From: an uncultured Oscillibacter sp.
Lineage (GTDB): Bacteria > Bacillota > Clostridia > Oscillospirales > Oscillospiraceae
Reading direction: 5' to 3'
Length of the DNA stretch: 24,252 bases
Assembly: GCA_910585245.1 (NCBI GenBank)
Contig: CAJUCO010000037.1
Location: 1 to 24,252, forward strand
Below are positions 1 through 6,644 of this stretch, one piece after another. Numbering within the stretch: the first letter of the stretch is position 1; every line of letters begins with the position of its first letter. The notes under the pieces are model-generated. The model did not search any database. It was not told the DNA's origin and saw nothing but the letters and a program-made list of their open reading frames with translations. The position numbers and the translations under genes were made by a program.

Positions 1-47
1 CACTGCTCCAACAGATAGATTGTTGCAGAGTTCGCCTGGCTCCCCAC

Positions 48-413
48 TGGTGGAGGTGGCGGGAGTTGAACCCGCGTCCGAAAGCACTTTAACGGGACTT
101 TCTCCGGGCGCAGACGGTGATTGCGGAGGGCCTTACCCCTCCTGTTCCCCTCGGAGACGGCACATCGTCACGCCGTCAATTCAGGTGAGCTTCATAATGT
201 GTGGCACAGGCAAAGCTTACTGTACGCACATTTACCGCTAAACGACGTCCTTCCCGGCTCGCGGTCCTTCCGGGTTGGACGGCTGCCTTTAATTAGGCAG
301 CAATAGCAACTGTATTGTTGTTATTTAATTTATAATTTGCCCGTTTTATGGCGGTCAGGCTCCGCCGCCCGCTGGTCCCGCCTCCATACCCCCGTCGAAA
401 CCCTTACACCCCC
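48..413 (-). ncRNA. ssrA: tmRNA (transfer-messenger RNA)
   Basis: Rescues stalled ribosomes by trans-translation together with SmpB, whose gene lies 1.6 kb upstream on the same strand. On the minus strand the 5' end GGGGGTG (413-407) pairs with CACCTCC next to the terminal ACCA (58-48), closing the tRNA-like acceptor stem. The 5' domain has the GGTTTCGACGGG signature, and the 3' end has the T-arm GGACGCGGGTTCAACTCCCGC. The tag frame starts at the resume codon GCA (340-338) and ends at TAA (295-293). It reads ANYKLNNNNTVAIAA, 15 residues counting the tRNA-borne alanine, the same length as the B. subtilis tag. The tag ends AIAA rather than the usual ALAA. The 366-nt length is normal. The ends are set by the acceptor stem; pseudoknots were not traced base by base. 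Confidence 0.96.
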
Positions 414-609
414 GGATGTGCCGCAAAGTCTGCTATGCTCCGCTCCCACCAAGCGCCTCTGGCGGTTGGCGAGAACTGCACCCGCTCCCCTGTTCCATCT
501 CTTCAAGAAGGAGCAGAAACCCCCACCCCCTGCTGGGGAACGAGGAACGGAGACTGGGTGCGGGGCCTTTGCGTGGGGTTGGTCCTTGGGAATTGGCCGG
601 TGGACTCAT
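414..609 (-). ncRNA. Candidate structured small RNA or long tmRNA precursor leader
   Basis: About 195 nt lie between the extended -10 promoter at 616-621 and the mature tmRNA 5' end, with no plausible ORF. The transcript can form a long rod. GCACCC (561-556) pairs with GGGTGC (484-479), then TCTCC and GTTCC pair with GGGGA and GGAAC across a 2x2 internal loop and a single bulged A. An inner AGCAG/CTGCT stem caps it. Flanking sequences CCAAG (588-584) and CTTGG (453-449) can pair further out, leaving a large open bubble whose 3' side holds a small GCC-AGA-GGC hairpin. The shape resembles 6S RNA, but I cannot match it by sequence and no separate terminator is visible. It could equally be a precursor leader removed by RNase P. 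Confidence 0.35.
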
Positions 610-716
610 TGTATCAGTATAGCATAGGTTTGAGGTGGCGTGTGTTACGATTTTGTGACATTTGGAGCGGCCCCCGGTTTCATAGGAACCGCCCCTTTAT
701 GCTCCTTACAGTATGC
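610..716. other. Intergenic region 3' of the SDR gene
   Basis: Together with 414-609 this forms the gene-free stretch between tmRNA and the SDR gene. Apart from the promoter it holds one imperfect hairpin at about 668-700 (minus strand GGGGCGGTT facing AACCGGGGGCC). That could end the smpB-ppi-SDR transcript, but it has no T-tract. No protein-like ORF is visible. Confidence 0.4.
614..621 (-). promoter_or_regulatory. Extended -10 promoter for the ssrA leader
   Basis: The minus strand reads TGCTATACT, i.e. TGn plus a TATACT -10 box at 621-616. There is no good -35 at 17 bp (CACACG). The predicted start near 609 lies about 195 nt before mature tmRNA. No better promoter was found directly upstream of 413. 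Confidence 0.55.
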
Positions 717-1475
717 TCAGGTTTTTACAAACTTAACCAAAAGCTGAGAGGGCGTCACTTTAGCCAGTAGGCGGTAAAACTTATAGAACAGCTTGGGGGT
801 ATAAATCGTGCGGCCCGCTTTCGCGGCCCGAAGAGCGCCCCCCGCCACCTTTACCTGGTCGCAATAGGGCAGAAACTCAAACGTGCTGGAGTGGCCCGTG
901 ATACCCGCCAGAGGCAGAAACTCCGTGGCCATGGGGCCGGGACACACCGCCGTTACGCTGATCTCACGGCGGCGCAATTCCTCGTTCAGGCCCACGGTAA
1001 AATGAGAGACATAGGCTTTCGTGGAAGAATAAACCGTCATTCGGGGGTTGGGGCAGAAGGAGGCAATGGAGGACACATTTAAAATACGCCCACCCTTTGA
1101 CATATAGGGTAAGACCATGTTGGTCACAGCGGTCAGGGCCCGGACATTCAGATCTACCATCCGGGTCTGAGAGGCCGTATCCATCTCCCCCACCCGGCCA
1201 AGATACCCGCAACCCGCGCAGTTCACCAGCAGAGCCACTTCCGGCGCTTCCTCCGCCAGCCGGTCTTTCAAAGAAACGAAGCTCATGGGGTCGCATAAGT
1301 CCAGGGCCAGACAGGTGGTATGCCGTCCCGGCAGGCTGATGGCCAGACTCTCCAGCCGGTCCTCCCGGCGGGCAATCAGCCAATAACACTCGATGTCGGG
1401 AAAAACATCCTCCATCTGGCGGGCCAGCTCCCAGCCCAGACCGGAGGACGCGCCGGTGATAATGGCGGTTTTCAT
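717..1475 (-). CDS. SDR-family NAD(P)-dependent oxidoreductase
   Basis: 252-residue classical short-chain dehydrogenase/reductase, a cytoplasmic Rossmann-fold enzyme. The nucleotide-binding loop TGASSGLG is at residues 7-14. NCAG is near residue 87, followed by the strand with the catalytic serine (ILNVSSIASF) and the active-site YSSTK (YxxxK). The length is that of the classical class, and the overall pattern resembles DltE/YbbO-type SDRs of unknown substrate. The start at 1475 is supported by AAGGAGA 6-7 nt upstream. It follows the cyclophilin gene by only 16 bp, so the two are probably cotranscribed with smpB. Substrate and direction of reaction cannot be read from sequence. Confidence 0.93.
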   Translation of the reverse strand: MKTAIITGASSGLGWELARQMEDVFPDIECYWLIARREDRLESLAISLPGRHTTCLALDLCDPMSFVSLKDRLAEEAPEVALLVNCAGCGYLGRVGEMDTASQTRMVDLNVRALTAVTNMVLPYMSKGGRILNVSSIASFCPNPRMTVYSSTKAYVSHFTVGLNEELRRREISVTAVCPGPMATEFLPLAGITGHSSTFEFLPYCDQVKVAGGALRAAKAGRTIYTPKLFYKFYRLLAKVTPSQLLVKFVKT

Positions 1476-1491
1476 GGCTTTCTCCTTCCCT

Positions 1492-2019
1492 TCAGCGGGT
1501 TTCCGGCTCCGGGTAATCCACGCCCTTGGTATCCACCCGGACGGACTGGATCACCACGGGCTTTTTGGGCTTGTCGTCCATCATGCTCCGGGGAACCCGA
1601 GAGATGGCGATGGCGTCGTCCGTCCCCTCAATCACTTGGCCAAAGGCGGCGTATTCCCCGTCCAGATGCTCCGCCGGAGACACCATGACAAAGAACTGAC
1701 TTCCGGCCGAATCCGGAGCCATGGTCCGGGCCATGGAGAGGACGCCGGTGGTGTGCTTCAAATCATTTTGAGGGAAACCGTTGGAGGCAAACTCCCCCCG
1801 GATCTCATAGCCGGGACCACCCATGCCGTTGCCGTCGGGGCAGCCTCCCTGGATCATAAAGCCCGGAATCACCCGGTGGAAGGTCAGACCGTCGTAAAAG
1901 CCTTTATTTGCCAAGGCAATAAAATTATTCACCGTATTGGGAGCCTTTTCCGGATACAGCTCCGCAGTCATTTTCTTGCCGTCCTCCATTAAAATGGTGG
2001 CAATGGGATAATTGGACAT
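1492..2019 (-). CDS. Cyclophilin-type peptidyl-prolyl cis-trans isomerase
   Basis: 175-residue single-domain cyclophilin that catalyses cis/trans isomerisation of peptidyl-proline bonds. Family hallmarks are the catalytic-arginine segment FHRVIPGFMIQGG (about residues 47-59) and GSQFFVM (about 106-112), with a short C-terminal extension rich in proline and acidic residues. No signal peptide or lipobox precedes the domain, so a cytoplasmic PpiB-like role is expected. A purine-rich GAAAGGAACGAG lies just upstream of ATG 2019. It sits 39 bp after smpB on the same strand and 16 bp before the SDR gene, which fits one operon. Confidence 0.95.
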   Translation of the reverse strand: MSNYPIATILMEDGKKMTAELYPEKAPNTVNNFIALANKGFYDGLTFHRVIPGFMIQGGCPDGNGMGGPGYEIRGEFASNGFPQNDLKHTTGVLSMARTMAPDSAGSQFFVMVSPAEHLDGEYAAFGQVIEGTDDAIAISRVPRSMMDDKPKKPVVIQSVRVDTKGVDYPEPETR

Positions 2020-2058
2020 AACGTCTCGTTCCTTTCCCGATTTTTTTATAACGCCGGA

Positions 2059-2517
2059 CTAACGCGCCTTCATAGCCCGGTCGATCTCCCGCTTCGCGTC
2101 CCGCTGGGCGGCGGAGGCCCGCTTGTCATAGTTCTTTTTGCCCTTGCAAAGACCCACTTCCACCTTGACTCTGGAGTCCTTGAAGTAGACGGACAGGGGC
2201 ACCAGCGTATAGCCGTCCTGTTTCACCAGGGCGTGGAGTTTGCGAATCTCCCGCTTGTGCATCAGCAGACGGCGGGGGCGAACGGGGTCCTTGTTGAAAA
2301 TGTTCCCCTTTTCATAGGGAGAGATGTGCATCCCATGGACGAAGAGTTCCCCGTCCTTCACAGAGCAATAGGAGTCCTTCAAATTCAGCGTCCCGGCCCG
2401 GATGGACTTTACCTCCGTGCCGGCCAGCTCAACCCCTGCCTCATATTTCTCTTCCACGTAATAGTCGTGGTGGGCCTTCCGGTTCTGAGCGGCGATTTTC
2501 ACGCCTTTCTTTTCCAT
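2059..2517 (-). CDS. smpB: SsrA-binding protein SmpB
   Basis: 152-residue RNA-binding partner of tmRNA in trans-translation. It delivers Ala-tmRNA to stalled ribosomes and mimics the codon-anticodon part of a tRNA. Visible hallmarks are the N-terminal NRKAHHDYYVEEKYEAG, then GTEVKSIRAGTLNLKDSYC, the central EPYEKGN-like segment SPYEKGN, and KGKKNYDKR followed by a basic C-terminal helix (the tail that enters the mRNA channel). The frame extends 14 codons further upstream, but ATG 2517 is preferred: it has AGGAGGTG 7 nt upstream and begins where family members usually start. The gene heads the smpB-cyclophilin-SDR group, with ssrA further along the same strand. Confidence 0.97.
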   Translation of the reverse strand: MEKKGVKIAAQNRKAHHDYYVEEKYEAGVELAGTEVKSIRAGTLNLKDSYCSVKDGELFVHGMHISPYEKGNIFNKDPVRPRRLLMHKREIRKLHALVKQDGYTLVPLSVYFKDSRVKVEVGLCKGKKNYDKRASAAQRDAKREIDRAMKAR

Positions 2518-2564
2518 CGCGGTCACCTCCTCGGGGAAAATTTTTCCCGGTTTTACCAAGGTTT

Positions 2565-2593
2565 AGTATACCACGATTCTCCCTTGCAAGCAA
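2565..2593 (-). promoter_or_regulatory. Promoter of the smpB operon
   Basis: On the minus strand, TTGCTT (2593-2588), 17-bp spacer, TATACT (2570-2565), with an extended TGG immediately before the -10. The transcript would start near 2558, about 40 nt before the smpB ATG. Confidence 0.7.
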
Positions 2594-2680
2594 GGGGAGA
2601 ATTGAGGAAAACCGGCCCCAGGCTTCCCGCCCAGCGTCCTTCCCTCCCATAAAACCACTTTTTCGCGCTTGTTTGCAAGC

Positions 2681-2900
2681 GGCGGCCCTGGCAAAAACCG
2701 GGGCCGCCTCAGCTTGTCAAAAAAGTGCTGCTTAAAATAGAGCGGAAAGGAAAAGAGCTACGAGAGAAACCCCTGATGGGTTTCTCTCGTTTTCAATCAG
2801 AAGGTTTTCAGACCTTTTGAAAGGTCTGAAAACCTTGCGCAGGCTGACGAAAATCCTTTTTCGACAGCCTGCGGCGGCCCCGGCTTTCGCCGGGGCCGCC
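2681..2900 (+). repeat. Dispersed structured repeat, copy 1
   Basis: 220-bp element between the 3' end of the nucleotidase gene and the smpB promoter. It is flanked by two GC hairpins with matching arms (GGCGGCCC.. at 2681-2708 and 2873-2900). Inside are a GAGAGAAACCC/GGGTTTCTCTC hairpin (2761-2789), an AAGGTTTTCAGACCT/AGGTCTGAAAACCTT hairpin (2801-2835) and a CAGGCTG.CGAAAA/TTTTCG.CAGCCTG hairpin (2838-2873). The right two thirds align with copies 2 and 3; the left third (2709-2755) has diverged. The GC hairpins may also serve as terminator for the nucleotidase gene. A small GCTTG-TTTG-CAAGC hairpin abuts it at 2667-2680. With the smpB promoter it accounts for the gene-free stretch 2518-2929. 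Confidence 0.85.
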
Positions 2901-2929
2901 TGGGGGGTATGGGTATACCGCCAGCGCGC

Positions 2930-4990
2930 TTACGCCGCGGGGATCACCAGAATCTGGCCAATCCGAATGGCGGCGGGGTCCTTAACGGAACCCCTATTGG
3001 CCTCGTAAATAAGGCCCCACTTCGTTCCGGTGCCGTAGGTCTCTTGGGCAATGCTCCACAGGCAGTCCCCGGCCTTGACGGTATAAGTACCCTCGGTCGT
3101 GACGGGAACCGGCTCCGGCGCAGGCTCGGGAGCGGGCTCCGGTTCGGGCTCGGGAGCGGGAGCAGGCTCAGGAGCGGGCTCCTCCTTCTCCGGCGACACG
3201 GCAGTTTCAGCGGTCTCCTCCTCCAGCGCGGGCAACACGCCGGCGGCCCGCAGGGCGGGGCCGTTCAGAGAGGCGATATTGGGGGTACGGCCGTCCTCGG
3301 ACGTGGGAATCTCAATCTCGCCCGCCCGGACCTTTTCATAAATCAGGTCTTTCTGGGGGTCGTCCAGATCCGCGCCCACGATCTTCCAGTTGTTGTCCAC
3401 CTCGGGCATCAGGGGGCCGTCCAGGGACTCCACATATTCCGTGATCATGTCCCGGACCGCGCCGCCTTCATACACCACATCCGCCTCGTTGATAAGGCCC
3501 GCGGAGACCAAGCCGCCATAGCGGTAGTTGTTCAGGGCCAAAATCATGGTCTCATCGTCCGTCAGGGGATGGCCCTTATAGACCACGTTCTGAATACGGG
3601 ACCCGGCAGGTTTGGAGATGTCGATCTCATAGTCCAGTCCCGCAAACATATCGTAGTTATACAGACGGATGTCGGGGTTAAAGCTGATGGTCACATCTCC
3701 GGGCTGGTACTGATTGAAGAAGTTACCGGCTTTTTCCTCCATGATGGCCTTCATCTGTTTGCCGGTGACTTTCACTCCGTAGAGGGTATTGTCATATTTG
3801 TAAATCTTTACGCTGTCCCGGTGGAGGAAGGGTCCCTCCTGAAGGTTGGAGGTGGAGTCAAACAAGGCCGCCAGGGACACGTCGGCCCCTGCCCGCTCCA
3901 TTTGAACCTTGTTCACAAGATCGGTGACCGCGTCGTCTTCCAGAACGGCGGTGGGGATGCCGGGAAGCACTTCCAGGTTCTCAATGAAGGTCTTGCCCAC
4001 GGTGCCAACCTGCCGGGAGGCCAGCTCCAGGCTCTTTTCATGAAGATCCTTGACCTGTGCCAAAAAGTCCGGGTCCGGCGTAACTTCGGCGCACTCCAAA
4101 AGCTCGCCCTCGGCCTTGTCCACGGACCAGCCGTCGCCCTCGGCCTTCAGCGTCAAGGTGACCTTGCTGACAAATTCGCCGTTGCTGCCGGGTTCCAGAA
4201 CGGGGATGCCTCCGATGGTCTCGTTAACTTTGGCATGGGCGTGGCCGATGAAGAGAGCATCCATCCGCTCACCGTAAGTTTCGGCCACTTCCCGCATACC
4301 GGCGACGCCGTATTCGCCGTCCAGTCCATAGTGGACGGAGCCAATGATCACATCGGCCTTCCCCTCCAGCTCGTCCAGAATTTTGCCGATTTCCTCGTCA
4401 GGATTTGTGATTTTCATGTTGTCATAATGGCTGGGGTCCGACTTCTCCCACTGGGGAATGTGAGGCGCGTCTACGCCGAAAACCGCCACCTTCACGCCGT
4501 CCACCTCAAAAATCTTGTAGGCGTCCAGCCAGCGGGACCCGTCGGCCTTGTAGAAGTTGCCCCCCAGAGCCACGCCTTGGAACTCCTCAATTTCCCGAGT
4601 GGTGTACTTGAAGTCGAAGTTGAACTCGTGGTTGCCCAGGGTCCAGGCGTCGTACTCCAAATAGTTCATGGCCGCGATCATGGGATGGGGCACTTCGTCC
4701 AGGAAGGACTGAATGTAGTTGGCCTGGGTGGTGTCGCCGGTATCCAGCAAAAGCAGGTCCGGGTCCGCCTCCCGCTCCGCCCGAATGATGGCGGCCGCGT
4801 GGGCCATGCTGGTTTTGTTTTCCTTGTTAGAGGCATAGTCAAAGGGGTTGACCATACCGTGCAGGTCGCTGGTCTGGAGAATGGTGATGGTTTTGTCCTC
4901 CTCCGCCGCCAGGGCGGGGACGGACAGTCCGGCCAACATGGCCAGGACCAACGCCAGGGCCAGGAACTGCCTGCGCGTGGTTTTTCGCAT
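2930..4990 (-). CDS. Secreted 5'-nucleotidase / 2',3'-cyclic phosphodiesterase family protein with C-terminal LysM
   Basis: 686-residue exported metallophosphoesterase of the UshA/CpdB family, which hydrolyses extracellular nucleotides. Order of parts: signal peptide (1-29, RRQFLALALVLAM then VPALAA); metallophosphatase domain with the two-metal motifs DLHG, LLDTGDTTQ, LGNHEF and IGHAHA; 5'-nucleotidase C-terminal domain (about residues 330-560); a Pro/Glu/Ala-rich linker; and one LysM domain (TYTVKAGDCLWSIAQETYG) that should hold it on peptidoglycan. ATG 4990 is chosen over upstream starts because GGGAGG lies just before it and the signal peptide begins there. TRRQFLA resembles a Tat motif, but the h-region would also suit Sec. 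Exact nucleotide specificity is not determined. Confidence 0.93.
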   Translation of the reverse strand: MRKTTRRQFLALALVLAMLAGLSVPALAAEEDKTITILQTSDLHGMVNPFDYASNKENKTSMAHAAAIIRAEREADPDLLLLDTGDTTQANYIQSFLDEVPHPMIAAMNYLEYDAWTLGNHEFNFDFKYTTREIEEFQGVALGGNFYKADGSRWLDAYKIFEVDGVKVAVFGVDAPHIPQWEKSDPSHYDNMKITNPDEEIGKILDELEGKADVIIGSVHYGLDGEYGVAGMREVAETYGERMDALFIGHAHAKVNETIGGIPVLEPGSNGEFVSKVTLTLKAEGDGWSVDKAEGELLECAEVTPDPDFLAQVKDLHEKSLELASRQVGTVGKTFIENLEVLPGIPTAVLEDDAVTDLVNKVQMERAGADVSLAALFDSTSNLQEGPFLHRDSVKIYKYDNTLYGVKVTGKQMKAIMEEKAGNFFNQYQPGDVTISFNPDIRLYNYDMFAGLDYEIDISKPAGSRIQNVVYKGHPLTDDETMILALNNYRYGGLVSAGLINEADVVYEGGAVRDMITEYVESLDGPLMPEVDNNWKIVGADLDDPQKDLIYEKVRAGEIEIPTSEDGRTPNIASLNGPALRAAGVLPALEEETAETAVSPEKEEPAPEPAPAPEPEPEPAPEPAPEPVPVTTEGTYTVKAGDCLWSIAQETYGTGTKWGLIYEANRGSVKDPAAIRIGQILVIPAA

Positions 4991-5017
4991 AAAACGACCT
5001 CCCATTTTTGTTTCTTT

Positions 5018-5068
5018 TCCACAAAAACTGTGGAATTCTATTATACGACATTTTCCGGCAATATGCAA
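5018..5068 (-). promoter_or_regulatory. Promoter and leader hairpin of the nucleotidase gene
   Basis: On the minus strand, TTGCAT (5068-5063), exactly 17 bp, TATAAT (5045-5040): a near-consensus vegetative promoter. Just after the predicted start is a TTCCAC/GTGGAA stem (about 5019-5036), a possible transcript-stabilising hairpin or operator. The promoter diverges from the ABC importer promoter at 5206-5234. Confidence 0.75.
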
Positions 5069-5205
5069 TAGGATTTTGGAAATATTTTCTTTTCTTTTGG
5101 TTGAATCGCCCTGACACTTTGGAAATCTTTTGCAGATCTGTGCGTTTTATCGGGTAAAAGACCGGAAGAAGGGGTCCTGCCCACCGTTTTTGTTAAAAAT
5201 GACCA

Positions 5206-5234
5206 TTGACTTTATCCCTTTAAAGCTGTATAGT
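5206..5234 (+). promoter_or_regulatory. Promoter of the ABC importer operon
   Basis: TTGACT (5206-5211), 17-bp spacer, TATAGT (5229-5234). Transcription should begin near 5241, giving a leader of about 310 nt before the first structural gene. The start of that leader is unusually AT-rich for this window and holds four exact TTGTATT units (5283, 5306, 5313, 5321). Confidence 0.75.
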
Positions 5235-5346
5235 ACAAAAGCGTTAAAGCTGTTCTTCCTATGTGCTGTTATTGTCAGGTTCTTGTATTGTATTATATTG
5301 ATTGATTGTATTTTGTATTTTTGTATTGATGAGAGGAGATCTTTAT

Positions 5347-5445
5347 ATGCGTATCCACACGTTCTCCCTCCAGGGTGTCTGTTTCCGCTTTCCCAAGGTC
5401 CGCTGGGCGGGCCGTTTTGAGCGTAGAGCCAGACAGTCCGGCTGA
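5347..5445 (+). CDS. Putative 32-residue leader peptide of the ABC importer operon
   Basis: Short frame too small for standard callers, reading MRIHTFSLQGVCFRFPKVRW and then AGRFERRARQSG. It is preceded by GAGAGGAG 8 nt before the ATG. It has seven arginines, four phenylalanines and a single tryptophan (TGG at 5404-5406). It lies between the operon promoter and an intrinsic terminator (5468-5499). CAGACAG at 5430-5436, inside the last codons, is complementary to CTGTCTG at 5475-5481 in the ascending arm of that terminator. Ribosome position could therefore decide between terminator and antiterminator. Translation is inferred from the start site and layout only. Confidence 0.45.
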   Translation: MRIHTFSLQGVCFRFPKVRWAGRFERRARQSG

Positions 5446-5467
5446 ACAGGCGCTTGCTTTGATGGAA

Positions 5468-5499
5468 AGCGGTCCTGTCTGCGGACGGGCCGCTTTTTA
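5468..5499 (+). terminator. Leader terminator (putative attenuator)
   Basis: AGCGGTCC.GTC, loop TGCG, GAC GGG CCGCT, then TTTTTAT: a strong intrinsic terminator 50 nt before the first gene of the importer operon and downstream of its promoter. It would stop most transcripts unless relieved. No T-box sequence or recognisable riboswitch core was found in the leader. Confidence 0.8.
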
Positions 5500-5550
5500 T
5501 AATGAATCCCGCGAAAACGCGCACACTACTAAATAAGGAGATTGGATATC

Positions 5551-6570
5551 ATGAAGAAGAACGTACTTGCTCTGATCCTGGCTCTTGCGATGGCTCTGAG
5601 CCTCGCCGCCTGCGGCGGCGATTCCGCCGGTTCCGGCGACAGCGCCCCTCCCGCCGGGACGCAGCAGCCTGCAGATCCCGGCAGCAGTGAGAAAGAAGTC
5701 TATGAGGTGGGCATCTCCCAATTTGTCACCCACGACGCCCTGGACGCCGCCACCCAAGGCTTTATCGACGCCATGAACGACAAACTGGGAGAAGACGGCT
5801 GGCACTATGACCTGCAAAACGCCGCCAACGACCCGGCCACCTGCTCCACTATCGCAAATTCCTTCGTCTCCAAAAACGTGGACCTGATCATGGCCAACGC
5901 CACCCCGGCCCTCCAGGCCGCCGCCGCCGCCACCGGAGACATTCCCATCCTGGGCACCTCCGTCACGGAGTACGGCGTGGCCTTCAACATTGAAAACTTC
6001 TCCGGCACTCTGGGCACCAACGTCTCTGGCACCTCCGACCTGGCCCCCCTGGACCAGCAGGCGGAGATGATCAAAGAGTGGTACCCCGACGCCAAGTCCA
6101 TCGGCTTGCTGTACTGCTCCAACGAGCCCAACAGCCAGTATCAGGTGGACACCGTCCAGGGCTTCCTGGAGGGCATGGGCTACGCCTGCACCCAGTACGC
6201 CTTTACCGACTCCAACGACGTGGCGGCGGTCTGCCAAACCGCCGCGGACGCCTGCGACGTACTCTATATTCCCACAGATAACACAGCCGCTTCCAACACA
6301 TCCATTATTGACAACATCTGCCGCGGAAACATCCCGGTCTTCTGCGGCGAGGAAGGCATCTGCGCCGGCTGCGGCATCGCGACGTTGTCCATCAGTTACT
6401 ACGACATCGGCTACAAAACCGGGGAAATGGCGGCGAAGATTCTCGCCGAGGGCGGGGATATCTCCACCATGCCCATTGAGTACGCCCCCGAGTTTGTCAA
6501 GAAGTACAATCCCTCTTTGTGCGAGGCGCTGAACATCACCGCCCCGGAGGGTTATGAGGCCATTGCCTAA
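5551..6570 (+). CDS. ABC transporter substrate-binding lipoprotein (ABC_sub_bind / TrpX type)
   Basis: 339-residue extracytoplasmic solute receptor tethered to the membrane. The signal peptide ends in the lipobox LAAC (Cys at about residue 19), followed by a short Gly/Ser/Ala-rich linker. The mature fold shows features of the family found with TrpXYZ-type importers: YEVGISQFVTHDALDAATQGF at the start, FVSKNVDLIMANATPALQAAAAAT, PILGTSVTEYG, SIGLLYCSNEPNSQYQ, VLYIPTDNTAASNT and VFCGEEG. ATG 5551 has AAGGAG at proper spacing; an in-frame TTG three codons earlier is less likely. First gene of a three-gene importer. The ligand is often an aromatic amino acid in this family, but specificity here is unproven. 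Confidence 0.93.
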   Translation: MKKNVLALILALAMALSLAACGGDSAGSGDSAPPAGTQQPADPGSSEKEVYEVGISQFVTHDALDAATQGFIDAMNDKLGEDGWHYDLQNAANDPATCSTIANSFVSKNVDLIMANATPALQAAAAATGDIPILGTSVTEYGVAFNIENFSGTLGTNVSGTSDLAPLDQQAEMIKEWYPDAKSIGLLYCSNEPNSQYQVDTVQGFLEGMGYACTQYAFTDSNDVAAVCQTAADACDVLYIPTDNTAASNTSIIDNICRGNIPVFCGEEGICAGCGIATLSISYYDIGYKTGEMAAKILAEGGDISTMPIEYAPEFVKKYNPSLCEALNITAPEGYEAIA

Positions 6571-6580
6571 CGCGTTTTGA

Positions 6581-6610
6581 ACCGGGGAGGGGGAAATACC
6601 CTCCCCCGGT
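6581..6610 (+). terminator. Intercistronic hairpin between receptor and permease genes
   Basis: ACCGGGGAGGG and CCCTCCCCCGGT form a GC stem with a short loop just after the receptor gene, with no T-tract. Such a hairpin usually protects the upstream mRNA end or partly terminates, so that more binding protein is made than permease. Confidence 0.55.
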
Positions 6611-6644
6611 CCCATTCCAAAGGTATAAGAGAGGTTGGAACACC

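Noticed and set aside
48..110. tRNA-like 3' end with T-arm and CCA, at first sight a tRNA gene
   Set aside because: The matching acceptor strand is 350 nt away and a tag ORF lies between, so it is the tRNA-like domain of tmRNA.
430..600. SRP RNA or RNase P RNA upstream of tmRNA
   Set aside because: No GGAA-loop domain with the AGCAG partner in the right geometry and no GAGGAAAGTC-type RNase P core on either strand.
3105..3190. Tandem GC-rich repeat array
   Set aside because: It encodes the Pro-Glu-Ala linker before LysM; the repetition follows from the peptide.
2909..5071. 720-codon plus-strand ORF opposite the nucleotidase gene
   Set aside because: Shadow frame; the minus strand has signal peptide, all metallophosphatase motifs and LysM.
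5241..5500. T-box riboswitch in the importer leader
   Set aside because: No TGGNACCGCG-type T-box sequence or stem I features; the layout fits a leader-peptide attenuator better.
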